From NCBI RefSeq assembly GCF_900102465.1, contig NZ_FNBW01000003.1, positions 310,001 to 374,000 on the forward strand: a stretch of DNA of 64,000 nucleotides, in the 5' to 3' direction. Every line of letters starts with the position of its first letter. Within the stretch, counting starts at the first letter, position 1. This DNA comes from Thalassobaculum litoreum DSM 18839 (lineage in GTDB: Bacteria > Pseudomonadota > Alphaproteobacteria > Thalassobaculales > Thalassobaculaceae). This document shows, piece by piece, positions 9,150-18,172 of the stretch. The notes beneath the pieces are model-generated. The model was not told the origin of the DNA, did not search any database, and worked only from the letters and a program-made list of their open reading frames with translations. Both the position numbers and the translations under genes were made by a program.

Positions 9150-9977
9150 TCAGATGCCGTAGGGAACGCCGCCGCTGACCGGCAGATTAATGCCCGTCAC
9201 GTAGCGACCCTGGGAACTTGCAAGGTAGGCGACGGCGGCGGCGACGTCCTCGGGTTGACCCGCGTGGCGTGTGGCAACAGTGGCATAGCGGCGGGCCTGC
9301 ATTTCCTCGACTTCGATGCCGGCTTCCTCCGCCAGGCGCTGGTTCGCCGCCATGTGCATGTCGGTCATGATAAAGCCTGGACAGACGGTGTTGCACAGGA
9401 TGCCGTATTGGCCTTCCTCGGCGGCGATGGTCTTCGACAGGGCAGCCAGCGCGTGTTTCATAGCGGTGTAGGCACCGAAGCCGGGTTCCGCGCCAAGACT
9501 GCCGGTGGAGCCGATATTGACGATCCGTCCACCGCCAGCCGCCCTCATGGCCGGGATTACGGCCTGGCACAGCATGACCGGGCCCAGCAGGTTGACCCGA
9601 AAGCTGCTCTCCCACTGATCCGGCGCCGTCTCCATGAAAGCGGCTGAACCCGCCAGGGAACCGGCGTTGTTTACCAGTATGTCGATCCGACCGAACCGAT
9701 CCCGAACCGCATTGATGCAGCGGGTAATGTCGTCGACCTGGGTGACATCAAGGCTCAGGGGGAGTGCGGTGCCGCCGTTCGCGGCAATCTCGTTGGCGAG
9801 GTTGTTGAGCAGTTCCGTACGGTCGTAGCTGCGGCCCTCGAGCGAAAAGGCGCCCTCCATGTCGGTCACGACAACGGTGGCACCGTCGGTAGCCAGCCGG
9901 CGCGCGATGGCCTGACCGATCCCGCGTGGTGCAGAGGCACCGGTGATAACGGCAATTTTTCCGGACAGTTCGGTCAC
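9150..9977 (-). CDS. Short-chain dehydrogenase/reductase
   Basis: NAD(P)-dependent classical SDR oxidoreductase. Motifs: cofactor-binding TGASAPRGIGQAIA, acidic VTDMEGAF (suggesting NAD preference), NNAGS, catalytic Ser in VNIGSTGS and YTAMK with the Tyr/Lys pair, then CPGFIMTDM. The C-terminus (SSQGRYVTGINLPVSGG) is typical. I chose GTG at 9977 because GGAG lies 6 nt upstream; an in-frame ATG at 9989 would add four residues and has no clear RBS. It ends tail-to-tail with the aminotransferase, 21 nt away. Substrate unknown. Confidence 0.9.
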   Translation of the reverse strand: MTELSGKIAVITGASAPRGIGQAIARRLATDGATVVVTDMEGAFSLEGRSYDRTELLNNLANEIAANGGTALPLSLDVTQVDDITRCINAVRDRFGRIDILVNNAGSLAGSAAFMETAPDQWESSFRVNLLGPVMLCQAVIPAMRAAGGGRIVNIGSTGSLGAEPGFGAYTAMKHALAALSKTIAAEEGQYGILCNTVCPGFIMTDMHMAANQRLAEEAGIEVEEMQARRYATVATRHAGQPEDVAAAVAYLASSQGRYVTGINLPVSGGVPYGI

Positions 9978-10061
9978 GCAAGGCTCCATCGGCGGGTAGA
10001 AGAAGCGCCATATGGCCCGGGTGGCCAAAACTGGCAACCTGGGCGGGCGGCAGAGTTGTTC

Positions 10062-10598
10062 TCAGGCCGTCGGCGCCGGAGGCGGGGGAACGCGGCCCTT
10101 GGCCTTGTTCCAGCGGTACAGCGCCGCCGCCAGCACCCGATCGTAGAGCACATCCGCCAGCGGCTTGATCCAGCGCACCGACGACAGCCGTGCGAGCCAG
10201 CCGTAGCGGGGCAGGCGCTTCCAGATCTCGATGAACCCGTCCACCCCGGCCAGCAACCGCCCCTCGCCGTCGACCACGTGCAGGCGGCGGACGATCGCGT
10301 CGTCGTCCACCCCCCATGGCGACAGCAGGCCCGCCTCGGTGGTGATGTCGGTCCAGGCGATCCCGTCCACCCCATGGCGCCGGGCGACCTTCCGGTAATG
10401 GTGGATCTCGCTGCGGCAGACCGGGCAGGCGCCGTTGTAATAGACGTGGATATCGTAGTGGACGGGGGTGTCGGCGCCGTTCTGGGGCGCCGTGCCGGCT
10501 TCCGGGTGCTCCGGGACTGTCCGCGTCGGGTCCATGACAGCGAAATGGGGCGCCCGGCCTCCGGAACAACGCGGCAGGCGGTCGCGGCCACCCGTCAT
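10062..10598 (-). CDS. DCC/DUF393 family thiol-disulfide oxidoreductase-like protein
   Basis: Small protein of the DUF393 (DCC) family, fold related to thioredoxin. The hallmark VYYNGACPVCRSEIHHYR has a CxxC pair at residues 58 and 61 from the upstream ATG; later conserved parts include HVVDGEGRLLAGVDGFIEIWKRLP and the helical tail ending in a proline run. No signal peptide. The start is uncertain: ATG at 10535 (MDPTRTV) would give 157 residues; neither ATG has a good RBS. It lies divergently from the TAXI gene. Biochemical role of the family is poorly defined; redox activity is inferred from CxxC. Confidence 0.85.
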   Translation of the reverse strand: MTGGRDRLPRCSGGRAPHFAVMDPTRTVPEHPEAGTAPQNGADTPVHYDIHVYYNGACPVCRSEIHHYRKVARRHGVDGIAWTDITTEAGLLSPWGVDDDAIVRRLHVVDGEGRLLAGVDGFIEIWKRLPRYGWLARLSSVRWIKPLADVLYDRVLAAALYRWNKAKGRVPPPPAPTA

Positions 10599-10682
10599 CG
10601 TCGAAGATGGTTAACGCGTCGTAACCATGCATCCCGTTGAATTGTGCCCGACTTGCCCGGTGCGCGGCTGGGCACGGCTTTG

Positions 10683-10712
10683 TTGACCTTCTGTGAAACT
10701 GCCCCCCATAGT
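10683..10712 (+). promoter_or_regulatory. Putative sigma-70-type promoter of the TAXI-TRAP operon
   Basis: TTGACC at 10683-10688 and CATAGT at 10707-10712, 18-nt spacer, about 145 nt before the TAXI receptor start and directed toward it. Match is 5/6 and 4/6 to consensus. The 146-nt leader after it holds no gene that I can see. Confidence 0.4.
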
Positions 10713-10858
10713 AGGCCCAAGGGCTGAGGCTCTTGGATCACGGCGATGTCCCGTGGGGGAGCAGGGAACGCGACCCGGCGGGACCCCTGACGGCAGCTCC
10801 CAAAGGAGATCGCCGGATCCGAAAAAGATTAACGAGAGAGTCTTTAGGAGGACTTCAC

Positions 10859-11842
10859 ATGAAGCGGCTTCTTGCCACTACCTTTGCCGTGGCGCTGGGC
10901 GCGGGCGCGTTTGTCGCCGGCGGCTCCGCTCCGGCTTCGGCTCAGAACCAGCAGTTCATCTCCATCGGTACCGGCGGCGTGACCGGCGTGTACTACCCGA
11001 CCGGCGGCGCGATCTGCCGTCTGGTCAACCGCGACCGCAAGGAGCACGGCATCCGCTGCTCCGTGGAGTCGACCGGCGGTTCCACCTACAACGTGAACAC
11101 GATCCGCGCCGGCGAGCTCGAGTTCGGCGTCGCCCAGTCCGACGTGCAGTACCACGCCTATAATGGCACCGGCGACTTCGCCAGCGCCGGCGCGTTCGAG
11201 GACCTGCGCAGCGTGTTCTCCGTCCATGCCGAGCCGGTGACCATCGTCGCCCGCAAGGACGCGAACATCACCAACTTCGAGGACCTCAAGGGCACCCGGG
11301 TCAATATCGGCAATGCCGGTTCGGGCACCCGCAGCACCTGGGAAGTCATCGAGGGTGCTACCGGCTGGAAGCGCGAAGACCTGAAGCTCGCCGCCGAGCT
11401 GAAGTCGGCCGAGACCGGTCAGGCGCTGTGCGACAACAAGATCGACGCGTATTTCTGGCTGGTCGGCCACCCGGCCGCGCTGGTCTCCGAGACCGTGTCG
11501 ACCTGTGAGGCCAACCTGGTCAACGTGACCGGCCCGGCCTTCGACAAGCTGGTCGCCGACAACCCGTATTACCGCAAGGCGGTGATCCCGGGTGGCATGT
11601 ATCCGGGCAATCCGGACGACACCAACACCTTCGGTGTCGGCGCCACCTTCGTGTCCTCGGCCAAGGTCTCCGACGACGTGGCCTATGTCGTCGCCAAGGC
11701 GGTGTTCAGCAACCTTGAGGACTTCAAGAAGCTGCATCCGGCCTTCTCCAACCTCAAGGCTGAGGAGATGGTGAAGGAGGCGCTGTCCGCGCCGCTGCAC
11801 CCGGGTGCGATCAAGGCCTACAAGGAACTCGGCCTGATGTAA
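10859..11842 (+). CDS. TAXI family TRAP transporter solute-binding receptor
   Basis: Periplasmic substrate receptor of a tripartite ATP-independent transporter. A Sec signal peptide (residues 1-28, cleavage after PASA) precedes the mature [29 protein letters not shown], the classic TAXI start. Further family segments: [39 protein letters not shown] and [28 protein letters not shown]. 327 residues. The start is decided by a perfect AGGAGG at 10846-10851, 7 nt before the ATG. The permease gene follows after a terminator. Ligand unknown; several TAXI receptors bind glutamate or other carboxylates. Confidence 0.95.
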   Translation: MKRLLATTFAVALGAGAFVAGGSAPASAQNQQFISIGTGGVTGVYYPTGGAICRLVNRDRKEHGIRCSVESTGGSTYNVNTIRAGELEFGVAQSDVQYHAYNGTGDFASAGAFEDLRSVFSVHAEPVTIVARKDANITNFEDLKGTRVNIGNAGSGTRSTWEVIEGATGWKREDLKLAAELKSAETGQALCDNKIDAYFWLVGHPAALVSETVSTCEANLVNVTGPAFDKLVADNPYYRKAVIPGGMYPGNPDDTNTFGVGATFVSSAKVSDDVAYVVAKAVFSNLEDFKKLHPAFSNLKAEEMVKEALSAPLHPGAIKAYKELGLM

Positions 11843-11848
11843 TCCCCT

Positions 11849-11884
11849 GGCCGGGGCGGATCCGTTCCGCCCCGGCCTTTTCTT
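11849..11884 (+). terminator. Strong intrinsic terminator between receptor and permease genes
   Basis: Perfect 12-bp stem GGCCGGGGCGGA (11849-11860) / TCCGCCCCGGCC (11866-11877) with a 5-nt loop, followed by TTTTCTTT. It lies 7 nt after the receptor stop and before the permease start, so it probably keeps permease mRNA below receptor mRNA by partial termination. Confidence 0.88.
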
Positions 11885-11971
11885 TCTGCAGTCGACCCGG
11901 TGCCGCTGGTGCCGGCGCCCAAGGCACGACCCGGCCCGACGCGTGGGCCCGCTCCAAGGATCGGGGGGATC

Positions 11972-14605
11972 ATGAGCGACCAGAACGGCACCTCCAAAAC
12001 CGTCGATCTCGAAGACCTCGTCGCCTCCACCGACACCGGCAACCGCGTGCCGACCGGGATCGTGGCCAAGGTGCTGGCCGGACTGGCGCTAGCCTGGTCG
12101 CTGTTCCAGCTCTACTACGCCTCTGACCTGCCGTTCCTGTTGCAGGATCTCACCGGCCTGCCGGTGGTGTTCAACTCCGACGAGGGACGGGCGATCCACC
12201 TGGCCTTTGCCTTCGTTCTGGCCGCCCTGTCCTATCCGCTGTTCAAATCGTCGCCGCGCGACCGCGTGCCCTGGTACGACTGGATCCTGGCGATCCTGGG
12301 CGTGGTGTCCTGTCTCTATTTGATCGTCTTCAAGGACACGATCGCCCTGCGCGCCGGTCTGCCGACGACCGGCGACCTGGTGATCTCGACCATCGGCATC
12401 GCGCTGGTGCTGATCTGCACCTACCGGGCGCTCGGCTTGCCGCTGGTGATCGTCGCCTCGGTGTTCGTGGTCTATGTGTTCTTCGGCGACCAGCCCTTCA
12501 TCCCGGAAGTGATCCAGTGGAAGGGTGCGTCCTACGGCAAGGCCATGTGGCACTTCTGGATGCAGACCGAGGGCGTGTTCGGCATCGCGCTCGGCGTGTC
12601 GGCCTCCATGGTCTTCCTGTTCGTGCTGTTCGGTTCGTTGCTCGATAAGGCCGGGGCCGGCAACTACTTCATCAAGGTCGCCTTCGCCCTGCTCGGCCAC
12701 CTGCGCGGCGGACCCGCCAAGGCGGCGGTGGTCTCCTCGGCCATGACCGGCCTGATCTCCGGCTCCTCGATCGCCAACGTGGTCACCACCGGCACCTTCA
12801 CCATCCCGCTGATGAAGCGGGTCGGCTTCTCCGGCGACAAGGCCGGCGCCGTCGAGGTCGCCTCGTCGGTCAACGGCCAGATCATGCCGCCGGTGATGGG
12901 CGCGGCCGCCTTCCTGATGGTCGAGTATGTCGGCGTCAGCTATCTCGACGTGGTGCGCCACGCCCTCCTGCCGGCCTCGATCTCCTATATCGCGCTGCTC
13001 TACATCGTCCATCTGGAGGCGCTGAAGGCCGGGATGCGCGGCCTGCCCAAGCCTGGCGGCCCGCGTACCGCGCTGCAGAGCCTGCTCGGCGTGCTGACCG
13101 GCTTCCTCGCCATCGCGATCCCGGCGGCGATCATCTACTACACGCTGGGCTGGACCAAGGACGCCTTCGGCGACGCGACCTTCTACGCCGTCTGCATCCT
13201 GTTCGTGGTGGCCTATATCGCCCTGGTAGCGGTGGCCGCGCGGTTCCCTGAGCTGGAGCTCGACGACCCGAACGCGCCGGTGGACAGCCTGCCGGAGGTG
13301 CGCCCGACGGTGCTGTCCGGCCTCTACTTCCTGCTGCCGATCGTGGTGCTGGTGTGGTGCCTGATGATCGAGCGGCTGTCGCCGGGCCTCAGCGCCTACT
13401 GGGCGACGGTGGGCATGCTGTTCATCCTGATCACCCAGCACTCGCTGAAGGCCGTCTTCCGCAAGACCGGCGATGTCGCCCATGGCTTCGCCCGCGGCTT
13501 CTCCGAGATCCTGGAGGGCCTGATCGCCGGGGCGCGCAACATGATCGGCATCGCCGTGGCCACCGGTGCGGCGGGTATCATCGTCGGCACGATCTCGCTG
13601 ACCGGCGCGCACCAGGTGGTGGGCGAGTTCATCGAGTTCCTGTCCGGCGGCAACCTGATGGCGATGCTGGTGCTGGTGGCGATCTTCTCGCTGATCCTCG
13701 GCATGGGCCTGCCGACCACGGCGAACTACATCGTCGTGTCCTCGCTGATGGCCGGCGTGGTGGTCGAGGTCGGGGCGCAGAACGGCCTGATCGTGCCGTT
13801 GATCGCCGTGCACCTGTTCGTCTTCTATTTCGGCATCATGGCCGACGTCACACCGCCGGTCGGACTCGCCTCCTTCGCGGCGGCGGCGATCTCGGGCTCG
13901 GATCCGATCAAGACCGGCTTCACCGCCTTCTACTACTCCCTGCGCACGGTGGCGCTGCCGTTCCTGTTCATCTTCAACACCGATCTGCTGCTGATCGACG
14001 TCACGCCGATGGAGGCGGTCTTCGTCTTCATTGTCGCGACCGTGGCGATGCTGCTTTTCGCCGCCGGCACCCAGGGATATTTCTTCGCCAAGAACCGGGC
14101 CTGGGAGGCGGTGGCCCTGCTGCTGATCGCCTTCACCCTGTTCCGGCCGGGTTTCTGGCTCGACCTGATGCAGGATCCGTTCGAGACGGTGGAACCGACA
14201 CGGGTGATCGAACTGGCGGGCGAGATGCCCGACGGTGGCGAGCTGCGCCTGGTGGTCACGGGACCGGATTTCAACGATCTCGACGCGACCCACGAGACCA
14301 CGCTGATCCTGCCGCTCGGAGCCGCCGGCCCGGGCGAGCAGCGGCTGCAGGATGCCGACCTGCTAGTTATGATCGAGGACGGTGTGGCCAAGCTGGAGGA
14401 GCCGTTCCGGCCGGGTCCCGCCGGCAGCATCCCGGGCCGTAAGCTCAGCGGCTTCGACTTCTACGGGGACGATCCGGTCCGCATCTCCGAGATCCATGTG
14501 GAGGCCGAGCGCCTGCCCAAGGAGGTGTTCTACATTCCGGCCTTGCTGCTGCTCGGGCTGGTCATCGTCCTGCAGCGTCGGCGCACCGACGTGCCGGCGT
14601 TCTGA
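11972..14605 (+). CDS. TRAP transporter fused permease (DctQM-type, with C-terminal DUF3394 domain)
   Basis: Polytopic inner-membrane permease pairing with the TAXI receptor. The 877-residue chain contains a 4TM-type N-terminal part (LAFAFVLAALSYPLF to LGLPLVIVASVFVVYVFFG) and the large DctM-type part with GLISGSSIANVVTTGTFTIP, GQIMPPVMGAAAF, LGMGLPTTANYIVVSSLMA and DVTPPVGLASFAAAAISG. Residues ~725-875 (TVEPTRVIELAGEM...RKLSGFDFYGDDP...) form a DUF3394-like soluble domain ending in a last TM helix. The ATG at 11972 begins MSDQNGTSK; upstream in-frame residues are Pro/Arg-rich and unlikely. The usp gene starts 11 nt after the stop. Confidence 0.94.
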   Translation: MSDQNGTSKTVDLEDLVASTDTGNRVPTGIVAKVLAGLALAWSLFQLYYASDLPFLLQDLTGLPVVFNSDEGRAIHLAFAFVLAALSYPLFKSSPRDRVPWYDWILAILGVVSCLYLIVFKDTIALRAGLPTTGDLVISTIGIALVLICTYRALGLPLVIVASVFVVYVFFGDQPFIPEVIQWKGASYGKAMWHFWMQTEGVFGIALGVSASMVFLFVLFGSLLDKAGAGNYFIKVAFALLGHLRGGPAKAAVVSSAMTGLISGSSIANVVTTGTFTIPLMKRVGFSGDKAGAVEVASSVNGQIMPPVMGAAAFLMVEYVGVSYLDVVRHALLPASISYIALLYIVHLEALKAGMRGLPKPGGPRTALQSLLGVLTGFLAIAIPAAIIYYTLGWTKDAFGDATFYAVCILFVVAYIALVAVAARFPELELDDPNAPVDSLPEVRPTVLSGLYFLLPIVVLVWCLMIERLSPGLSAYWATVGMLFILITQHSLKAVFRKTGDVAHGFARGFSEILEGLIAGARNMIGIAVATGAAGIIVGTISLTGAHQVVGEFIEFLSGGNLMAMLVLVAIFSLILGMGLPTTANYIVVSSLMAGVVVEVGAQNGLIVPLIAVHLFVFYFGIMADVTPPVGLASFAAAAISGSDPIKTGFTAFYYSLRTVALPFLFIFNTDLLLIDVTPMEAVFVFIVATVAMLLFAAGTQGYFFAKNRAWEAVALLLIAFTLFRPGFWLDLMQDPFETVEPTRVIELAGEMPDGGELRLVVTGPDFNDLDATHETTLILPLGAAGPGEQRLQDADLLVMIEDGVAKLEEPFRPGPAGSIPGRKLSGFDFYGDDPVRISEIHVEAERLPKEVFYIPALLLLGLVIVLQRRRTDVPAF

Positions 14606-14616
14606 GGGAGGTCGCG

Positions 14617-15045
14617 ATGTTCTCGGATATTCTCCTGGCCGTCGATCTGACCTCGCCGGAGACCCAGAGAAAGGCGGTCGCCGCCGCGGTCGGGCAGGCG
14701 AAAGCCTTCGGCAGCCGGCTGCACGTCGTCACGGTTGTGCCGGAGTTCAACTCCGGCATCGTCGCCGGCTTCTTCCCCAAGGATTTCGAGGGCAAGGCGC
14801 TTGAGGCGACGCGCGAGCAGCTTCATGCCTATTGCGAGAAGATGATCCCGGCCGATGTGAAGCTGCAGCACGTGGTCGCCCACGGCACGATCTATCAGGA
14901 GATCGTCAAGGCGGCGCAGCGGACGAACTGCGACCTGATCATCATGGCCTCGCACCGTCCCGAGCTTTCCGACTTCCTGCTCGGGCCGAACGCCGCCCGG
15001 GTCGTCCGGCACGCCGCCTGTTCGGTGATGATCATCCGCGACTGA
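14617..15045 (+). CDS. Universal stress protein (UspA family)
   Basis: Single-domain UspA protein of 142 residues. It begins MFSDILLAVDLTSPETQRK, and the ATP-binding region shows TNCDLIIMASHRPELSDFLLGPNAARVVRHAACSVMIIR, equivalent to the G-2x-G-9x-G(S/T) motif but with SDFLLGPNAARVVR. RBS GGGAGG 5 nt before the ATG. It is cotranscribed with the TRAP permease (11-nt gap); known TRAP operons often carry a UspA-type gene, thought to sense ATP and tune transport. Confidence 0.92.
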   Translation: MFSDILLAVDLTSPETQRKAVAAAVGQAKAFGSRLHVVTVVPEFNSGIVAGFFPKDFEGKALEATREQLHAYCEKMIPADVKLQHVVAHGTIYQEIVKAAQRTNCDLIIMASHRPELSDFLLGPNAARVVRHAACSVMIIRD

Positions 15046-15134
15046 GCCGGCGCGCTCCGGCGCGCGGAATCAAAGCGCAGGCCTGAAAACGCTGCTATAA
15101 TCTCCTTGGAATACATGCCGAGGAGGCCCGATCC

Positions 15135-16295
15135 ATGACCGGTGACGACGCAGCGCCGACCCTGGCGCAACTGATGAGCAAGCTCTCGCGGTCTGCCTCC
15201 ACCGAGGCCCGTGGAGAGGTCGCTGACGCGATCGGCCGGTCGATCGACAGTCCCGAACTCGGCCCCGTCGAGCGGGACATCGCCCTGGACATCGTGCGCA
15301 AGCTGGCCGGCGACCTGGAGCAGCAGGTTCGCAGGAACCTGGCCGACGCCGTCCGCCAATCCGTCGGCCTGCCCCATGACGTCGCGCTGAAGCTGGCCAA
15401 GGACGTGGCCGAGGTGGCGCTGCCGATCATCAGCGACAGCGTGGTCCTGACCGACGGGGACCTGGTCACGATCGTGGAGGAGGGCGACACTGACAAGCAA
15501 CTGGCGATCGCCAACCGGGACGAGGTCTCCGATGTCGTCGCTGGCGCGCTGGTCGAGCGCGGCAACGAGGACGTCGTGGTCGCCGTCGTCTCCAATCCGG
15601 GAGCCGAGCTTAACGAGCCCGTTCTGGGCAAGGCGCTCGACCGGTTCGGCGACAGCCCGCGCCTGCAGACCCCCATGGTCGGCCGCGCCACCCTGCCGGT
15701 GGCCGTGGCGGAGCGCCTGGTGTCCCTGGTCTCCGACAAGCTGAAGGACGAGTTGGTCCGCCGCCACGAGATCTCGCCGGACATGGCGACCGACCTGGTG
15801 CTTGAGGGACGGGAGCGGGCCACGCTGGCGCTGCTGTCGGACGATGCCGGGAGCCAGAAGGTCGAGGATCTGGTCCGCGAGATGGCCCGTAACGGCCGTC
15901 TTACCGACTCGATCCTGCTGCGCGCCGCCTGCACCGGCGATCTCGCCTTCGTCGCGGCCGGCCTGGCAGTCCGCGCCAAGATCGCCTTCCGCAACGCCGA
16001 CCTGCTGGTGCATGACGACGGGGCGAACGGGCTGAAGTCCCTCGCCTCGAAGGCCGGGATGAGCGAGCACGATCGGATCATCCTGCGCGCGGCGGTTGAT
16101 GTTGCCCGAACTACGGAGATGGTCGACGCGCCGGATGCCCGCGACCGCTTCGCGGAGACCGTGCTGGAGCGGGTGCTGACCACCTTCGATGCCGACGAGG
16201 TCGGGTTCTCCGAGGAAGACGCGGAATATTTGATAAAAAAGCTCTCTAAATACACCGGAAAGCATAAAGAGAACGCCGTCGCCCATCTCCGCTAG
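15135..16295 (+). CDS. DUF2336 domain-containing protein
   Basis: Cytoplasmic, all-helical 386-residue protein of the DUF2336 family, found mainly in alphaproteobacteria and of unknown function. HEAT-like helical pairs are visible: SPELGPVERDIALDIVRKLA, QQVRRNLADAVRQS, VALKLAKDVAEVALPIISDS, DKQLAIANRDEVSDVVAGALVERGN, LRAACTGDLAFVAAGLAVRAKI. Near the end the codon use becomes markedly A/T-rich (TTG ATA AAA AAG), unlike the rest. ATG lies after GAGGAGGCCCGATCC. No operon partner is clear. Repeats suggest protein-protein binding, an inference. Confidence 0.88.
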   Translation: MTGDDAAPTLAQLMSKLSRSASTEARGEVADAIGRSIDSPELGPVERDIALDIVRKLAGDLEQQVRRNLADAVRQSVGLPHDVALKLAKDVAEVALPIISDSVVLTDGDLVTIVEEGDTDKQLAIANRDEVSDVVAGALVERGNEDVVVAVVSNPGAELNEPVLGKALDRFGDSPRLQTPMVGRATLPVAVAERLVSLVSDKLKDELVRRHEISPDMATDLVLEGRERATLALLSDDAGSQKVEDLVREMARNGRLTDSILLRAACTGDLAFVAAGLAVRAKIAFRNADLLVHDDGANGLKSLASKAGMSEHDRIILRAAVDVARTTEMVDAPDARDRFAETVLERVLTTFDADEVGFSEEDAEYLIKKLSKYTGKHKENAVAHLR

Positions 16296-16301
16296 AGATG
16301 G
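16283..16301 (+). terminator. Hairpin overlapping the stop codon of the DUF2336 gene
   Basis: CCATCTC (16283-16289) and GAGATGG (16295-16301) pair around a 5-nt loop containing the TAG stop. There is no T-run, so it may be a weak or Rho-assisted 3' end. Confidence 0.35.
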
Positions 16302-16421
16302 TTGAAGGCGATGAAGCAATCGATGAAATTTGTGGATCACTGCGTTAATTGAATTTTTACCCGTGTTGCGTATGATCTTATTCCAGATGAGACGACCGGC
16401 TCTTTTGTGGGGACGAGCCAG

Positions 16422-16706
16422 ATGGCGGTCGATACCTGGAATGATCAGGAACTGAGCTTCCATGAGCGCGCTGCGACTGCGGCGCGTTCCGTCGTGATTG
16501 CACTGTTCTGGATGACGCTTGTCGCCGGCCCGCCCGTTGTCGGGGGCGTGCTTGGCTGGATGGCGACACGGGATGCGGGCAGAGGCCCGTTGAGCGGTCT
16601 GCTCGGGCAGCTGCCCGCCGATCAGATGGGCGTCACCATCACGCGGGAGGAAGTGGAGGCTGTCGGCCTCGACCCCCGTGAGATCAAGGCGATCCTGGCG
16701 GAATAG
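16422..16706 (+). CDS. Small membrane protein of unknown function
   Basis: 94 residues from ATG 16422 (MAVDTWNDQELSFHERAATAARS); a GTG at 16407 would add five residues. One TM helix is visible at ~22-45 (VVIALFWMTLVAGPPVVGGVLGWM), with a soluble tail DQMGVTITREEVEAVGLDPREIKAILAE. GGGGACGAG upstream can serve as RBS. I do not recognise the family. It stands alone between the DUF2336 gene and an intergenic repeat. Confidence 0.65.
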   Translation: MAVDTWNDQELSFHERAATAARSVVIALFWMTLVAGPPVVGGVLGWMATRDAGRGPLSGLLGQLPADQMGVTITREEVEAVGLDPREIKAILAE

Positions 16707-16720
16707 CCCTCGTGGCGCGG

Positions 16721-16866
16721 GTTCTAGAGCAGATCGTGCGGTGACGGGATCACTTCGTGATCGCGCCAGCGTGCGTGAGTATGCTCTATCTCATTGTTTT
16801 AGAGACAAATTCACCGACCATATTGAATCATGAAATGATTCAATATGGTCGGATTTGGTTCTAGGC
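16721..16866. repeat. Alphaproteobacterial-type intergenic palindromic repeat element
   Basis: About 145 nt bounded by GGTTCTAG-like ends (TTCTAGAGC at 16722, GGTTCTAGG at 16858). It contains GATCAC-TTC-GTGATC (16748-16762), GCTCTATCTCATTGTTTTAGAG in the middle, and a perfect 18-bp palindrome, CCGACCATATTGAATCAT at 16814-16831 against 16835-16852, loop GAA. It has lower GC than its surroundings. From memory, similar modular sequences recur between genes in several alphaproteobacterial genomes. It sits between two convergent genes and may double as a bidirectional terminator. Confidence 0.72.
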
Positions 16867-16876
16867 TCCGGCGGGC

Positions 16877-17512
16877 CTACAGGGCGCGCAGGAACCCGTC
16901 GGCCGTTTCGGCCGCCTTCTCCCATGCCTGCTCCACGCTCCACCCGCTGGCTTTGCGCGGCGCCAGATCGTGGTTGCCGTCCTCGATCCAGTCCACCGCC
17001 GCGATGTCGGGCAGCGCCAGCGCCTCGACCTCCGCGCGCGTGCCGAACGGATCGCGGGTTCCCTGAATGATCAGCGTCGGGCAGCGCAGGGCGGCGAAGT
17101 GCTCGGTGCGCAGGCGCTCCGGCTTGCCCGGCGGGTGGAAGGGATAGCCCAGGCAGAGGCACCCCCGGACCGCTGTTTCCACCGCCGTCTCCGCGGCGAT
17201 CAGCGAGGCCATCCGCCCGCCCATCGATTTGCCGCCGATGACCAGGGCCTGCGGTCCACCGAGATGCCCGATCACCGCCCGCCACTGCTCCAGCAAAGCC
17301 GGCGCGCGCTCCGGCGGCCGTTTGCGGCCCGTGGTCCGTCGCTCGGCCATATAGTCGAACTCGAAACGCACCACCCGGTGGCCCCTGGCGGCGATGCGGG
17401 TGGCGATTGCCTCCATGAAGGGGCTGTCCATCGGTGCCCCGGCGCCATGGGCCAACACGAGGGTGACGACGGCGTCCTGTGGCCCGTCGGTCAGCAGCGG
17501 GAAATCGCGCAT
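16877..17512 (-). CDS. Alpha/beta hydrolase (COG3571/KANL3-Tex30-like)
   Basis: 211-residue alpha/beta-hydrolase-fold protein. Visible: VTLVLAHGAGAPMDSPFM (oxyanion region), nucleophile elbow GGKSMGGRMA with Ser, IIQGTRDPFGTR with Asp and IEDGNHDLAPRKASG with His. Start ATG at 17512 (MRDFPLLTDG); a far longer reading frame continues upstream but is antisense to lemA. It diverges from lemA by 69 nt. The small size and AHGAGAP motif fit the dienelactone-hydrolase-like COG3571 group whose substrate is unknown. Confidence 0.9.
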   Translation of the reverse strand: MRDFPLLTDGPQDAVVTLVLAHGAGAPMDSPFMEAIATRIAARGHRVVRFEFDYMAERRTTGRKRPPERAPALLEQWRAVIGHLGGPQALVIGGKSMGGRMASLIAAETAVETAVRGCLCLGYPFHPPGKPERLRTEHFAALRCPTLIIQGTRDPFGTRAEVEALALPDIAAVDWIEDGNHDLAPRKASGWSVEQAWEKAAETADGFLRAL

Positions 17513-17581
17513 CTGTGTCTCTGGATCGTTGTTCGCGGCAACGAGTATAATGTTGATCGGATCGAGAGGGGGAGAAGCGGA

Positions 17582-18166
17582 ATGGACATGCCCAGCCTGA
17601 TCGCCGTGGGCGTCTTTGTCCTGCTCGCCGCCTATATCCTCTACCGCACCCACAGCCGCATCGTGGTGACGGGAAACGAGGCGGAACAGGCACTGGCCTC
17701 CGTCGATGTACAGCTTCGCAAGCGCCACGACCTGATACCGCAGGTGGTCGCCACAGCGCGAAAGTTCATGAGCCACGAGGCCGCCCTGCTGGAGCGCCTG
17801 ACCGAGCTCAGGGCCAAGGCCGCCGCTTCCTACGACAAGACCAAGGCCGGCGAGGTGGCGGCCCACCTGGAGGCGGAGCGGGCCCTGCAGTCCGAGTTCC
17901 GCCAGCTCTTCAGCCTGGCCGAAGGCTATCCCGAGCTGAAATCCGACGAGAGCATGACCCGGGTGCAGGACACGCTGGAGGAGGTGGAGGGCAACATCGC
18001 CGCCGCCCGCCGATACTACAACGCCTCGGTGATGCAGCACCGCAACGTGATCCAGACCTTCCCGGGTAACATCATCGCCCCGCAGATGGGCGCGGTTCCG
18101 CTGCCGTATTTCGAGACCGAGGAAAACACCCGGGGCGTGGTCGACGTCGCACGGCATTTCGGATAG
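17582..18166 (+). CDS. lemA: LemA family protein
   Basis: 194-residue membrane-anchored protein: one N-terminal TM (residues ~4-22, SLIAVGVFVLLAAYILY) then long helices with the family signature EAEQALASVDVQLRKRHDLIPQVV, AARRYYNASVMQHRNVIQTFPGNII and a short PYFE tail. RBS-like GGGGGAGAAGCGGA precedes the ATG. Next gene (DUF3137) starts 6 nt downstream, a recurrent LemA partner. The molecular role of LemA is not settled; it is an envelope protein. Confidence 0.93.
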   Translation: MDMPSLIAVGVFVLLAAYILYRTHSRIVVTGNEAEQALASVDVQLRKRHDLIPQVVATARKFMSHEAALLERLTELRAKAAASYDKTKAGEVAAHLEAERALQSEFRQLFSLAEGYPELKSDESMTRVQDTLEEVEGNIAAARRYYNASVMQHRNVIQTFPGNIIAPQMGAVPLPYFETEENTRGVVDVARHFG

Positions 18167-18172
18167 CCGGGC

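Noticed and set aside
12089-14293. A 734-codon open frame antisense to the TRAP permease, and similar long antisense frames at 5180-6883, 7641-9071 and 33875-36730
   Set aside because: All lie wholly or mostly opposite strong known genes, are His/Arg/Gln/Gly-rich with no domain sense, and arise from GC-rich codon bias.
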